Shown: positions 19,681 to 29,010 of the stretch, piece after piece
Numbering within the stretch: position 1 is the first letter of the stretch
Layout of the letters: each line of letters starts with the position of its first letter
DNA from: Flavobacterium ginsengisoli
GTDB lineage: Bacteria > Bacteroidota > Bacteroidia > Flavobacteriales > Flavobacteriaceae
Length of the DNA: 64,000 nucleotides
Direction: 5' to 3'
Assembly: GCF_029625315.1 (NCBI RefSeq)
Contig: NZ_CP121110.1
Span: forward strand, 1,045,501 to 1,109,500
Translations under genes and position numbers: made by a program
The notes under the pieces: generated by a model
What the model saw: only the letters and a program-made list of their open reading frames with translations
What the model was told of the DNA's origin: nothing
Database searches by the model: none

Positions 19681-20916
19681 ATGAAAAAAGATATTAGAGC
19701 ATTGATATTAGAAGACAATACTTCTGATGCAGATTTATTAATCCGTCACTTGAGAAAATCAGGGGTGTCGTTTGTAACAAAAATAGTCGATTCAAGAAAT
19801 GTTTTTGAAGAATCTCTTGATACATTTTTGCCCGATATTATCCTATCAGATTATACGCTGCCTTCATTTGATGCTGTTTCTGCGTTTAAAATAGTAAAAG
19901 ACAGGAGCCTTAATATACCCTTTGTCATAATTTCAGGTACTATTGGGGAAGAAAATGCTGTCATGCTTATAAAAGAAGGTGTTACGGATTATGTTTCCAA
20001 AAATAATTTCTCATCCCTGATCCAAAAAATAAATCGTGCCCTGAAAGAAGCAGAAGAATTAGTTCAGAAAGAAGAGCTTATTGAAAAACTAAAAATACAG
20101 ACTGCAGCACTGCTTAAGGCAAATCAGGAACTCGAACTCCAAAATGCGGAGAAGGAAAAAAGAGCAATTGAGCTATTGAATGCAAATAAAGAACTGCTTG
20201 CTTTTAATTTTATCTCAAGCCATGACCTGCAGGAACCGCTGCGAAAAATTCAGACTTTCATTTCCATTATAATGGAAAAAGAGATCAACACGATGACTGA
20301 GGCGGGAAAAAACAATTTGAAACGCATACATGTCTCGGCAACAAGAATGAGACAGCTTATTGAAGATTTACTGGAATTTTCAAAAGTGAGTGTACTGGAA
20401 CATCCCTATGAAGTGAGTGATTTGAGTGCTGTAATCGAAGATATTAAATCAGAATTTTCAGATGCAATTGATCAAAAAAAAGCTGTTTTTAAAATAAACG
20501 GATTAGTGCCTGCCTATATAAGGCCATTCCAATTTCGCCAGCTTATCTATAACCTGATATCAAACTCCTTAAAGTTCTCTATACCTGATATTGAACTTCA
20601 TATTACCATACAATCTACTATACTTAAGTACAGTGAATTCAAGTCGCTTAATCTGCCAGGTAGTACGCAGGTTTGTGACTATTGGAATCTTACTTTTAAA
20701 GATAATGGAATTGGCTTTGAAGCTCAATACAACGAGACTGTCTTTATCATATTTCAAAGACTCCATCACATTGAGGAATATCCCGGAACGGGAATTGGTC
20801 TGGCTATTGTAAAGAAAATTGTAGAAAATCATAATGGAATTATAACCGCTGATGGTAATTTAAACAAGGGCGTTTTATTCAACATTTATATCCCAGTAAT
20901 TAAACAAAAATTTTAA
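19681..20916 (+). CDS. Hybrid response regulator - histidine kinase
   Basis: 411 residues. The receiver domain comes first (1-120, LILEDNTSDADLL, Asp in DIILSDYTLPSFD, Lys in DYVSKNNF), then a coiled coil (LEKANKEL-like ANQELELQNAEKEKRAIELLNANKEL), HisKA with FISSHDLQEPLRKIQ, and HATPase with NLISNSLKFS, DNGIGFE and GTGIGLAIV. With the receiver at the N-terminus, its own phosphorylation probably controls the kinase. Third gene of the 17.5-20.9 kb phosphorelay group. Its coiled coil repeats the ANKEL pattern of the first kinase, suggesting related signalling helices. Confidence 0.92.
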   Translation: MKKDIRALILEDNTSDADLLIRHLRKSGVSFVTKIVDSRNVFEESLDTFLPDIILSDYTLPSFDAVSAFKIVKDRSLNIPFVIISGTIGEENAVMLIKEGVTDYVSKNNFSSLIQKINRALKEAEELVQKEELIEKLKIQTAALLKANQELELQNAEKEKRAIELLNANKELLAFNFISSHDLQEPLRKIQTFISIIMEKEINTMTEAGKNNLKRIHVSATRMRQLIEDLLEFSKVSVLEHPYEVSDLSAVIEDIKSEFSDAIDQKKAVFKINGLVPAYIRPFQFRQLIYNLISNSLKFSIPDIELHITIQSTILKYSEFKSLNLPGSTQVCDYWNLTFKDNGIGFEAQYNETVFIIFQRLHHIEEYPGTGIGLAIVKKIVENHNGIITADGNLNKGVLFNIYIPVIKQKF

Positions 20917-21086
20917 ATTTATATTTAATTTTAGCCTTAGAAATCTATTAGATAATAAGGAAAATGGCATTGCACGCTATTTGTTCAATTATCGTATTAG
21001 TGCATGTAAGAGCATTAAAAACATTTTTAAACTCATAGCAGGAGCCCCATTTAAACGAGTTTTAAAATCACAAAACAGGCATTTTA

Positions 21087-22193
21087 TTATTTGTGTTTTT
21101 TAGATATTTCTTTTCTGCCTTTTCTTTTCCAAAGAATAAATCCCGTAATAGAAAGTATTGCAGGACTGAATCCGGCAATTACATACAAAATTTTTATCCA
21201 AAAACTGTCATAATCCCCCCTGTGAAGCTGTTTCATGATCCAATAAAACCGGTCGGAAAATGATTTTTCTTCAATGCGTATGGTTTTGATCCAAGTTCCG
21301 TTATCACTGTCATAATAAACGTCGCTGCCTTTACCAAAATACAGCGGGTTTTGGGTATCAGAAAACTCACCGCTTACTATAATATCCGTTTTTTTATCAG
21401 CGACTATTTTTACGGCAATTGGATTGAAATTTGGAATTTCCCGGGCATGTTTTATCACCTGGTCAATATTTGCCCTTGTCCGATAATTCTGTTCTTTCTT
21501 AGAAATTAATTCCCATTCAGAAGGTAAAAAAAGACTTTTATTCATCCAGAAACCTGTAAAAAAAAGAATAAAATTAAGCAACAGGGTCCAGACACCAATA
21601 ATCCTGTGCAGCGAAGAATAAAGGGTTCTGGAAGATTTACGATTTAACTTCTCTTTAAAAACAAGTACAGCAAATATCTTTTTGCGATAAATGATCACAC
21701 CTGTAATTAAGTTTAAAATTAATGCAATGGCCGCAATGGCCGTTATAAGCCTGCCTGGTTTATCAATTAAAAGGGAATAATGCGCAGCATACAGCCAGCG
21801 GAAAAAAGGCGATTGTAAAGAGCTAAAACTGCCTTCTGCTACAATTTTTCCAGAATAAGGGTCTACCATACAGCAATAGAGATAATTATCGCTGACATTA
21901 TCCTGATAATTAAAAATCATAAATTCATAGGTGTCGCGACTATTTCTGGGAAAAGTCTGCAGCATGATCTGCCGCGCCTGGGGATACCTCTCAGAGACTT
22001 TATGATACATCTGGTTTAATGAAATGGTTTTACTGCCCTTTACACAGCAATGCATTGGCGGATTATTGAAATACTCAATCTCTTTTTTAAAAACCAATAA
22101 AGCGCCCGAAATTCCAAAAAACAGATACAGTACCCCGAAAAACAATCCGAGGCAGCTGTGCAGTTTAAATGAGGTCTTTGTAATTTTTTTCAA
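21087..22193 (-). CDS. PepSY-associated TM protein, ferric-siderophore reductase type
   Basis: 368 residues with four membrane helices: N-terminal (LGLFFGVLYLFFGISGALLV), two central (ITAIAAIALILNLITGVIIY and VWTLLLNFILFFTGFW) and C-terminal (ILYVIAGFSPAILSITGFIL). His residues in the helices (KLHSCLGL, AAHYSLL, SLHRIIGVW, QLHRGDY) fit heme b ligation. Such proteins reduce ferric siderophores at the inner membrane after uptake. It is last in an operon with the TonB receptor (21 bp upstream), which supports that job. Confidence 0.88.
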   Translation of the reverse strand: MKKITKTSFKLHSCLGLFFGVLYLFFGISGALLVFKKEIEYFNNPPMHCCVKGSKTISLNQMYHKVSERYPQARQIMLQTFPRNSRDTYEFMIFNYQDNVSDNYLYCCMVDPYSGKIVAEGSFSSLQSPFFRWLYAAHYSLLIDKPGRLITAIAAIALILNLITGVIIYRKKIFAVLVFKEKLNRKSSRTLYSSLHRIIGVWTLLLNFILFFTGFWMNKSLFLPSEWELISKKEQNYRTRANIDQVIKHAREIPNFNPIAVKIVADKKTDIIVSGEFSDTQNPLYFGKGSDVYYDSDNGTWIKTIRIEEKSFSDRFYWIMKQLHRGDYDSFWIKILYVIAGFSPAILSITGFILWKRKGRKEISKKHK

Positions 22194-22214
22194 TGGAAGT
22201 TCTGAATTACAGCA

Positions 22215-24347
22215 TTACAATTTTAATTTCAAAGATAAAATCACCTGGCGAAGGGTTCCCGGAGTAACCATACCACGGCCGCCATACCAATAATGTTCGT
22301 TGAGCAGGTTATTGGCAGAAAGTGAAAATACATAACGGGTTTTCTCAAAACTCAGCACCGAGTTGATTACCGTATAAGGATTCGTATAAAAAGAGCCATT
22401 GATATTATTGATCATCAGATCTTTACCATAATGACTGCCGCCTATACCTAATGAAAAGCCATTTAAAGCTTTTGACTGCGGAGCGTAATTCACGTACCAG
22501 GTTCCGGAAAGTTTGGGACCGGCATCTACAGGCCTTAGCCCTTGAGTAAGTGCATCGGAAACAATAAGTTTACTGTCATTATAAGCAAAACCAGCATGCA
22601 AAAACAGTCCTTTCATCGGATTTGATTCTAAATCTGCTTCAAAACCTTTACTGCGCTGCTCGCCATCCTGCAGATAGGAAGCCGTATCATTTGGATTTTG
22701 TCTTACCGCATTGGTTAGATCAATATTATAATAGCTCAAAACGGCATCCAACAGGTTCTTTTTCAGGGAAACTTTAACTCCCGATTCCCACTGGTTTCCA
22801 TAAACGGGCTGGAAATTGGTCATCTGCCCGTTTACCGACTGCGGTGCCTGCGGCTGAAAACCATTCATATAATTAGCAAATAATGCTATTCTTTCAGGGA
22901 TAATCTGGTAATTGATTCCCAATTTCGGAGAAACAGCCGTTTGTGTGTAATCCCCGGTAGTTGTCGCTGTTAATAAATCCTCAGTCCCTTTGTTATTGAT
23001 GTAATTGATTCGGGCACTAAGCATTACACTTAAATTCTCCAAAGGGTTGATAACGTCTGAAATATATAGGGAATAATGATCCTGAATTGCCTTATAATTC
23101 TCTCCATAGGGTTTTAAGGCCAATTGACCGGAAATGTATTCATTATTAAAATTAGCATTCTCAGGATCTGTCCCAGCAGCTGAAACTTTAGTAAAATTCA
23201 TAGATTTACTGGCAATCCCATAGAGATAATGATAGTATTCAACCCCCGCAATCAGCCGGTTTTTCACACTGCCAATTTTGAAATTCCCCACAAAATCCTG
23301 CTGGATCTGCTGGCTGGTAATGTTTTCCGGATACATTCTGTACACTCTTCGCGTCACATTCTGGCTGTTATCATCTAATCTTAATCGGATGTAATCGCCC
23401 GGAGTTTTATTATTGACTGAAATTAAATTGGTTTCCGATTTCCAATTCTCTGAAAGCCTGTAAATGACTTTTCCGTAAATATTTACTGCCTTATTATTGA
23501 GTGTAAGTGAGTTGTCATTGAAAGAACGGTAATAATCCAAATGGAGTTCATCTGCTGATTTAGCAGTCCCCAAAGCCACCTGGTAAAGCGGATTGTTGGT
23601 AGCGGTTTTGTTTAAAATTTCGGCATCAAGCTGAATATTTAAATCATCGCTGATTTTATAAGAAATACTTGGAGCTAAAAAAAATGTTTTTGAAAAACCC
23701 TGGTCCTGAAAAGTATCATTGTAGTTATAAGCGCCGGTTAAACGGGCAAGAACCTTTCCATCTTTGTCAAGAGGTGTATTGATATCAAGAGTTGCACGTT
23801 GCAGATTGTAAGATCCGCCCATTACAGTAATGTCAGCAAAAGTGGTCTGTTGTGGTTTTAGGGTAACCCGATTAATTAGTCCTCCAAAAGTAATCATAGT
23901 TGCGCCGCCTCCGCCAAAAATTACAGCGCTTGGTCCTTTAATTACTTCTAACTGGGCGATGTTTGCCGGATCCATATCAGAGGCCACATAACCGTTTACG
24001 CCATTTCTGAAGCTCGATCGGGTACGAAATCCCCGGATGGAATAATAAGGTGAAATTCCTGCCCAGCTGGGCGCAACACCTGTGGCATTTTTGAGCATTT
24101 CGCCTTGAGTGAAAAAATTTCTGTTTTTAATAAGCTGCGGTGAGACCGAAGCGGTCACCTGAGGATTTTCCAGGTTCTTGAGTGGCAATTTAGAAGCCAG
24201 TTCACTGGAAACATCTTTGGACTTTCTGACTCCTTCAATAATCACCTCGTCCATTAAGGTATATTTGCCCGATATGCTGTCTTTTTTTTGCGCATAGATT
24301 TGTAGTGAAGCCGTCAAAGCTGCCGCAAAAAATAGTACTTTTTTCAT
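22215..24347 (-). CDS. TonB-dependent siderophore receptor
   Basis: 710 residues, outer membrane. A signal peptide (ending QIYAQ) is followed by a plug domain (VIIEGVRKSKDVSSEL, YYSIRGFRTRSSFRNGVNGY, LEVIKGPSAVIFGGGG) and a 22-strand barrel ending LSLKLKL. The RGF and KGPSA motifs and gene neighbours point to a ferric-siderophore receptor. The carboxypeptidase-like domain seen in SusC-type receptors is absent. Its operon partners are a Cys-rich small protein upstream and a PepSY reductase downstream. Confidence 0.92.
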   Translation of the reverse strand: MKKVLFFAAALTASLQIYAQKKDSISGKYTLMDEVIIEGVRKSKDVSSELASKLPLKNLENPQVTASVSPQLIKNRNFFTQGEMLKNATGVAPSWAGISPYYSIRGFRTRSSFRNGVNGYVASDMDPANIAQLEVIKGPSAVIFGGGGATMITFGGLINRVTLKPQQTTFADITVMGGSYNLQRATLDINTPLDKDGKVLARLTGAYNYNDTFQDQGFSKTFFLAPSISYKISDDLNIQLDAEILNKTATNNPLYQVALGTAKSADELHLDYYRSFNDNSLTLNNKAVNIYGKVIYRLSENWKSETNLISVNNKTPGDYIRLRLDDNSQNVTRRVYRMYPENITSQQIQQDFVGNFKIGSVKNRLIAGVEYYHYLYGIASKSMNFTKVSAAGTDPENANFNNEYISGQLALKPYGENYKAIQDHYSLYISDVINPLENLSVMLSARINYINNKGTEDLLTATTTGDYTQTAVSPKLGINYQIIPERIALFANYMNGFQPQAPQSVNGQMTNFQPVYGNQWESGVKVSLKKNLLDAVLSYYNIDLTNAVRQNPNDTASYLQDGEQRSKGFEADLESNPMKGLFLHAGFAYNDSKLIVSDALTQGLRPVDAGPKLSGTWYVNYAPQSKALNGFSLGIGGSHYGKDLMINNINGSFYTNPYTVINSVLSFEKTRYVFSLSANNLLNEHYWYGGRGMVTPGTLRQVILSLKLKL

Positions 24348-24453
24348 TTTGTAATTTTTATATAATTTTAATTTTATTAAAGTGCAAGCAATCTTTCATT
24401 GTTATACAACAATGAAAAATTATTCCAATAGGAATTGCAATGGAAATTATAAT

Positions 24454-24858
24454 TTATATAAAAAGAGAAGGGGGACGGAAAGTCTCTGTTAAAACAGAAA
24501 CAGGCTTATTGTCGAATCTAGCCGAAAAGCCAGCTTTGATTTCAATAGGTTCTAATAATTTGAAAGTCTTATTTGAAGTGTTTAAAATGTAAACCAACTC
24601 TGTTTTTTCTTTAAGGTTGTTCTGCATTTTCTTTTCGTTGTCGTCGTATTTCTTTAGACTTTTTTGAAGTTCACAGCGTCCGTTACAGGTATTAAAAACC
24701 ATTTTTCGCTGTACGCAGATTGTTTTTACAATTTCTTGTCGCTCTAGTTTAAAAGATACATAAACAAAAACACTGCCAAATGATGGCACTAAAATAATGC
24801 GACCAAGCAATACGATTAGATACTTTTTCAAAGTTATTGTTTTGTTTATGGAGCGCAA
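24454..24858 (-). CDS. Small membrane-anchored Cys-motif protein upstream of TonB receptor
   Basis: 134 residues. One N-terminal membrane segment (YLIVLLGRIILVPSFGSVFVYVSF) is followed by a conserved pair TICVQRKMVFNTCNGRCELQ, with three Cys, then a polar linker and C-terminal tail. I know this as a recurring unnamed companion of metal-related TonB receptors in Bacteroidota. The Cys cluster suggests metal (Fe or Cu) binding. It is first in the operon, 106 bp before the receptor. The function is inferred from position only. Confidence 0.6.
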   Translation of the reverse strand: MRSINKTITLKKYLIVLLGRIILVPSFGSVFVYVSFKLERQEIVKTICVQRKMVFNTCNGRCELQKSLKKYDDNEKKMQNNLKEKTELVYILNTSNKTFKLLEPIEIKAGFSARFDNKPVSVLTETFRPPSLFI

Positions 24859-25070
24859 AAGTACTCTTTTTTGTTTTTATCTTAAATAAAGTTCTTGTTT
24901 TCTTTACCAAAAAACACCACTTTGTCTATTTATAATACTTGGGATTAAAACGGTTCTCTCATACCTGTTTTTTTTAACATAATTCAAGGTGTTAACATTA
25001 AAAAGTTAATCTAATAAAGAACAATTGCATAACCATAATAATGCGACCGTCAAGACATAATTGAAGATCA

Positions 25071-25095
25071 ATTGTCGTGGCAATGTCACGACAAT
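25071..25095. promoter_or_regulatory. Palindrome, candidate operator
   Basis: ATTGTCGTG (25071-25079) and CACGACAAT (25087-25095) form a perfect 9-bp inverted repeat with a 7-nt spacer. No T tail follows, so an operator is likelier than a terminator. It could serve the iron-uptake operon (minus) or the sigma-factor operon (plus). Confidence 0.4.
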
Positions 25096-25263
25096 CTTAC
25101 CCAATAAATAGGTTGTTTTTTTCATTTTACATCAATCCTTAACAGGATAACTAAACCAAATTTGTAAAGCCACTGAATTTCCCGCTCTCGTTTTTTCAAA
25201 TATAACTGTTGCTTCACTAAAGCAAAAAATTGGTTTGTTTCCGAATTGTCTTTTTAACTTTTT

Positions 25264-25342
25264 AGCCCCGATAGCAGTGGAAATCCTTTTTCGGCGGGGT
25301 TCGGCGCAAAAGATTGGAACGTATAGCGGGAAGAGCTCCTAA
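25264..25342 (+). ncRNA. Structured RNA candidate common in Flavobacterium intergenic regions (flavo-1-like)
   Basis: The block starts AGCCCCGATAGCAGTGGAAA and ends with GATTG, TATAGCGGGAAGAGCTCC. The ends pair (AGC with GCT, CCCG with CGGG around a small bulge), and a central CGGCGGGGTTCGGCG forms another stem. I recall this pattern from many flavobacterial intergenic regions and associate it with the flavo-1 motif. The name is from memory. Its function is unknown. Confidence 0.45.
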
Positions 25343-25403
25343 AAATTCTTCAGTATAACCCCACGAAAATTGGCATTTTGAAAGTGATATCCTTTATTTC
25401 TGC

Positions 25404-25439
25404 TTTTGGGCCAGTTACGTAAAAAATAAATTACCTTTA
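25404..25439 (+). promoter_or_regulatory. Possible promoter of the sigma/anti-sigma operon
   Basis: TTTTG at 25404-25408 and TACCTTTA at 25432-25439 approximate the Bacteroidota -33 and -7 elements (last base A instead of G). The start codon lies 57 bp downstream. Confidence 0.35.
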
Positions 25440-25496
25440 TCCGGCATTACCACTTTCTAAGAAATCAAAATTTATTTAAGCTTTAAATCCAATCCT

Positions 25497-26027
25497 ATGA
25501 GCCAAGAAGAATTATTGGTATTAATCCGCAAAAAAGATGAAAGGGCTTTCACCCATCTCTATGATATGTATTCAAAAAGCTTGTTTTCGGTCATAAATGT
25601 TCTGGTAAAAAACCGCGAAGAAGCCGAAGATGTCCTGCAGGAAGTCTTTGTAAAAATCTGGAAAAACATCGATAGCTACAGCGAAAGCAAGGGCCGGTTC
25701 TACACTTGGATCCTTAATATTGCAAGGAATACATCTATTGACAAGCTGCGATCCAAAAATTTCAACAACACCCAAAAAAACCTTTCTTCGGATAATTTCG
25801 TAAATCTGTTAGATGACAGTAATAAATTAGCTAATAAACTAGATGCAATTGGCATTCAGGAGTTCGTTAAAAAACTGAAACCAAAATGTATCGAGATTAT
25901 TGATCTGCTATTCTTTAAGGGATATACCCAGCAGGAAGCTTCAGAAGAATTAGCTATACCTTTGGGAACTGTAAAGACACAAAACAGAAACTGTATCAAC
26001 GATTTAAGAAATTATTTAAAGATATAA
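25497..26027 (+). CDS. ECF-family RNA polymerase sigma factor
   Basis: 176 residues. Region 2 is visible as AFTHLYDMYSKSLFSVI and EEAEDVLQEVFVKIWKNI, and region 4 as YTQQEASEELAIPLGTVKTQNR. There is no extra domain. The anti-sigma gene starts on the last base of the stop codon, so they are coupled. It probably controls its own operon and envelope or oxidative stress genes elsewhere. Confidence 0.93.
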   Translation: MSQEELLVLIRKKDERAFTHLYDMYSKSLFSVINVLVKNREEAEDVLQEVFVKIWKNIDSYSESKGRFYTWILNIARNTSIDKLRSKNFNNTQKNLSSDNFVNLLDDSNKLANKLDAIGIQEFVKKLKPKCIEIIDLLFFKGYTQQEASEELAIPLGTVKTQNRNCINDLRNYLKI

Positions 26028-26815
26028 TGGAAGATAAGCAATATATTGAATCAGGCATTTTAGAACTTTACGTTTACGGCCTGCTGACAGAAAAAGAGAA
26101 CCTGGAAATTGCCGAACTGGCCAGAGAAAACCCTGAGATTGAAAGTGAAATCATTTCTATAGAAAAAGCTGTTTCAGCCTTATCATCAAGCTTCTCACCT
26201 TTCCATTCGGCTGCCAATTTCGAGAAAACAAAAGCGCGTTTAGAGCTTAAACATACTAAAGTTGTCGATATAAAACCAGCATCAAAACGTCCGCAGTACC
26301 TGGGCTGGGCGGCTGCAGTATTATTATTGTTAGGTTTTGGATATCAGACTTTAGAACTGGCAAAATCCAAACAGGCAGTCTCTGAGGCTGGAGGGGAAAA
26401 AAATAAAATTGAAAGAGAATATGCTATTTTAGACCAGCAGAATAAACAGACTGAGAAAAATCTGAGCATTGTGAGAGACATTAAAAATACAAGCGTTACT
26501 CTGGGCGGACAATCAGTATCTCCGGCATCATTTGCAAAAGTGTATTGGAACAGAGAAACAAAAACGACTTATATCGACGCGGCAGGTCTGCCAAACCCTC
26601 CAAAAGGAATGGTTTACCAGGTTTGGTCTTTAAAACTAAGTCCGGTGCTTACCCCGACAAGTATTGGTCTGCTGGATAATTTTGAAGAAAACTCTCAAAA
26701 AATCTTCGCTGTAAGCCAAACCGATTCAGCTGAAGCTTTTGGCATCACGCTGGAACCTGCAGGGGGAAGCCTCACACCTACAATGGAACAGCTTTATACT
26801 TTAGGAAAAGTCTAA
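26027..26815 (+). CDS. RskA-type membrane anti-sigma factor
   Basis: 262 residues. The cytosolic N-terminal half (ESGILELYVYGLLTEKENLE) binds the sigma factor. One membrane helix (LGWAAAVLLLLGFGYQ, about residues 90-107) and a periplasmic RskA domain (VYWNRETKTTYIDAAGLPNP, KGMVYQVWSLKLSP, AFGITLEPAGGS) follow. It holds the ECF sigma factor inactive until a signal releases it. Last gene of the operon, followed by a strong terminator. Confidence 0.92.
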   Translation: MEDKQYIESGILELYVYGLLTEKENLEIAELARENPEIESEIISIEKAVSALSSSFSPFHSAANFEKTKARLELKHTKVVDIKPASKRPQYLGWAAAVLLLLGFGYQTLELAKSKQAVSEAGGEKNKIEREYAILDQQNKQTEKNLSIVRDIKNTSVTLGGQSVSPASFAKVYWNRETKTTYIDAAGLPNPPKGMVYQVWSLKLSPVLTPTSIGLLDNFEENSQKIFAVSQTDSAEAFGITLEPAGGSLTPTMEQLYTLGKV

Positions 26816-26835
26816 TTCCATAAAAAGACCTAAAT

Positions 26836-26873
26836 AAAAAGCGCATATTGATCCTGTTCAATATGCGCTTTTT
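26836..26873. terminator. Intrinsic terminator after the anti-sigma gene
   Basis: Perfect 16-bp stem 26836-26851 / 26858-26873 (core GCGCATATTGA), loop TCCTGT, ending in a T run. Confidence 0.9.
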
Positions 26874-27478
26874 GGGATTCAATACTGCACTCTGGCGGAA
26901 CTTTACACAACCCCCTTAGCCATAGTAAAAAAGCTAAAATCATCTTCCAAATTCACTTTAAAAATAAGATAAACTGAAGCGCAGGCTAAGTTAAAAGCCA
27001 ACAGGATTCGAACACCAAAAATGGAATAGCCCCATACTCCTTTTATTTAGATTTCTATTTAATTGAAATAATGAAAATCCATTATAAATGGTTAACTATT
27101 TATAATTTATTGAATTTTCCGCTCTCACTCTCCGATTATCAATTATTGCTCAGCTGAGACAAAAAATTAGTTTTCTCCTGAAGCGTTTGGTGCGACGGCC
27201 CGCCTCTTTTATAACATGAATCAATGATGTGAAGTAATTTATAGTAGAAAAGCTAATTATAAAATTAATTAATAATTATGTAATTATCACCAAATCAATT
27301 AGTCTAACTTTACAAAATGAGGAATTGATTACTCCCATGCAGAATTAAGTAAACATTTTTTGGAAGATTATGTTTATGGACAAGCCCGTCGCAGCGTGCA
27401 GCGCAGCTGACGGGTTCTATTTTTGCATGTCTTGTTTCAGTACTCTGGTAAGCTTTGAAACTGCAGCTGATTAAGCAT
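26874..27478. other. Intergenic region with tRNA-arm relic, repeat and GC-rich hairpin
   Basis: 605 bp between convergent genes. AACAGGATTCGAACACC at 27000-27016 is, on the minus strand, a T-arm-like sequence without the rest of a tRNA. A diverged repeat at about 27115-27175 matches 25176-25245. A hairpin at 27384-27416 (CCCGTC ... GACGGG) holds three GCAGC sites. No gene is seen. Confidence 0.5.
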
Positions 27479-28782
27479 TTATGACAGATTGATTTTGTAT
27501 TTTTCTTCTATTGGTGAAGAAGCCTTATCCGGTGCAAGATGCCCTATCTGAAATACTTTTTCAATAAATTCAATGCTTTGATCCACTGAAGTGTTTTCAT
27601 TTTTTAAATGGCTGGCAAAATGATTTGTTAATTTTTGAATAATTCTTGAACTGATTAAATCCATCTGTGCATCATCAAAATGGGTTGTTTTCCTTTTTTG
27701 AAAAGCAAATTCTGCTGATACAATATCATTTAGCTTGGATTTTAAGGCATGAATAGTCGGAGCACATTTTCGGCCGTTCACCCAGGTATTCAGTTCTAAT
27801 TTCAGATCATCAATAATGGCTTCTGCAGCAGGAATATGCTGTTTTCTCTTTTCCAGCGTGTCATCCGTAATTTGAGACAGATCATCCAGATGTATTAAAG
27901 TTACACCGGGATTTCTTCTACATTGGCATCTACATTGCGCGGGATGGATAAATCCAGAATCAATAAGGGTTTCTGTAAAGCAAGCGATGTTTTGTCAATA
28001 GTGGGATTTTGTGCTCCTGTAGCTACAACCAGCACATCGGCCTGCTGCAGTTCCTGTTTTAAATCAGCATAATCTTTTACAATAACATTCAGCTTGCCAG
28101 CCAGTAATTCGGCTTTGTTTTTTGTTCTGTTTATAAGGGCAATATGGCTGTTTTTAGTATGTTTTACTAAGTTTTCGCACGTATTTCTTCCTATTTTCCC
28201 CGTTCCGAACAGCAAAATATTTTTGTTTCCAATATCCGCCACATTTCGGATAATATACTGCACTGATGCAAAAGAAACCGATGTTGCACCAGAAGAAATT
28301 TTCGTCTCCGTTTTAACTTTTTTGCTCGCCTGAATAACTGTATTTACCAGCCGGTCCAGAAATGTATTGACCAAACCTTCCCGTTTACTATTGTTAAAGG
28401 CGGTTTTAATCTGGCTGATGATTTCAAAATCACCCAGAATCTGACTGTCTAAACCTGTTCCTACCCGGAACATATGGCTGACAGCTTCTTCATTCTTATA
28501 TATATAAGCAGCCTGCCGAAATTCTTCTACAGAGCCATTGCTGTTCTCGCAAAGCAGTTTGATGAGTTGATAAGGATGATGGGCAAAACCATAAATTTCA
28601 GTTCTATTGCAGGTAGAAGTAACTACCAATGATTCTATCCCTTCTGCCTTGGCCTGCAGCAATAAATCAGATTGTGATTTAGCATCTAGACTAAATTTTC
28701 CTCTGATAACTGCATCTGCTTTCTTGTAGCTTAACCCCAATGCATAAAAAGTGGAGGATCTGGACATATTAAAATTTTCCAT
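27479..28782 (-). CDS. hemA: Glutamyl-tRNA reductase (frame break near 27906)
   Basis: Makes glutamate-1-semialdehyde from Glu-tRNA with NADPH, the first step of C5 heme synthesis. Reconstructed 434 residues, normal length. The nucleophile Cys is in VTSTCNRTEIYG (near residue 57), the substrate site in RVGTGLDSQILGDFEI, the NADPH motif in LLFGTGKIGRNTC, and the C-terminal dimerisation domain in NGRKCAPTIHALKSKL. The frame is lost at CC 27906-27907. One more base gives VEEIPGVTLIHLDD and joins the two halves. hemC/D/E, which usually follow in flavobacteria, are absent. araC-hemH lie 4.4 kb upstream. Confidence 0.95.
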
Positions 28783-28969
28783 ATTTATGGTTTCCTTAAA
28801 AGGTTCAAAAATTATTGCCTGCAGATTTATATAACAGCGCCGGAAATGCTTTTTAGATCACTATGGAATAAATGGACCTAAACTGCGGTTTTAGATAATT
28901 TCCAGGAATTATAAAGCTAACTAACAGGTTTTGAAAAATATTTATATACTTCAAATAGTATTGAAATAT

Positions 28970-29000
28970 AAAACAGTCGCCTTTTTCAGGCGACTGTTTT
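28970..29000 (-). terminator. Intrinsic terminator of the globin-lipoprotein operon
   Basis: Perfect 13-bp stem AAAACAGTCGCCT / AGGCGACTGTTTT with loop TTTTC, just after the stop at 29011 (minus strand). Confidence 0.85.
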
Positions 29001-29010
29001 GAGAAGAAAT

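Larger units (their letters stand above)
24859..25496. other. Intergenic region with palindrome, repeat and structured RNA candidate
   Basis: 638 bp between divergent genes. It holds a palindrome at 25071-25095, a diverged repeat at about 25176-25245 whose partner is near 27115-27175, a structured-RNA candidate at 25264-25342 and a promoter for the sigma factor. No protein gene is seen. Confidence 0.55.

Noticed and set aside
27384..27416. GCAGC-rich hairpin as a CRISPR-like or repeat array
   Set aside because: Only three short GCAGC motifs in one hairpin with no spacer structure. It reads as a terminator-like stem.
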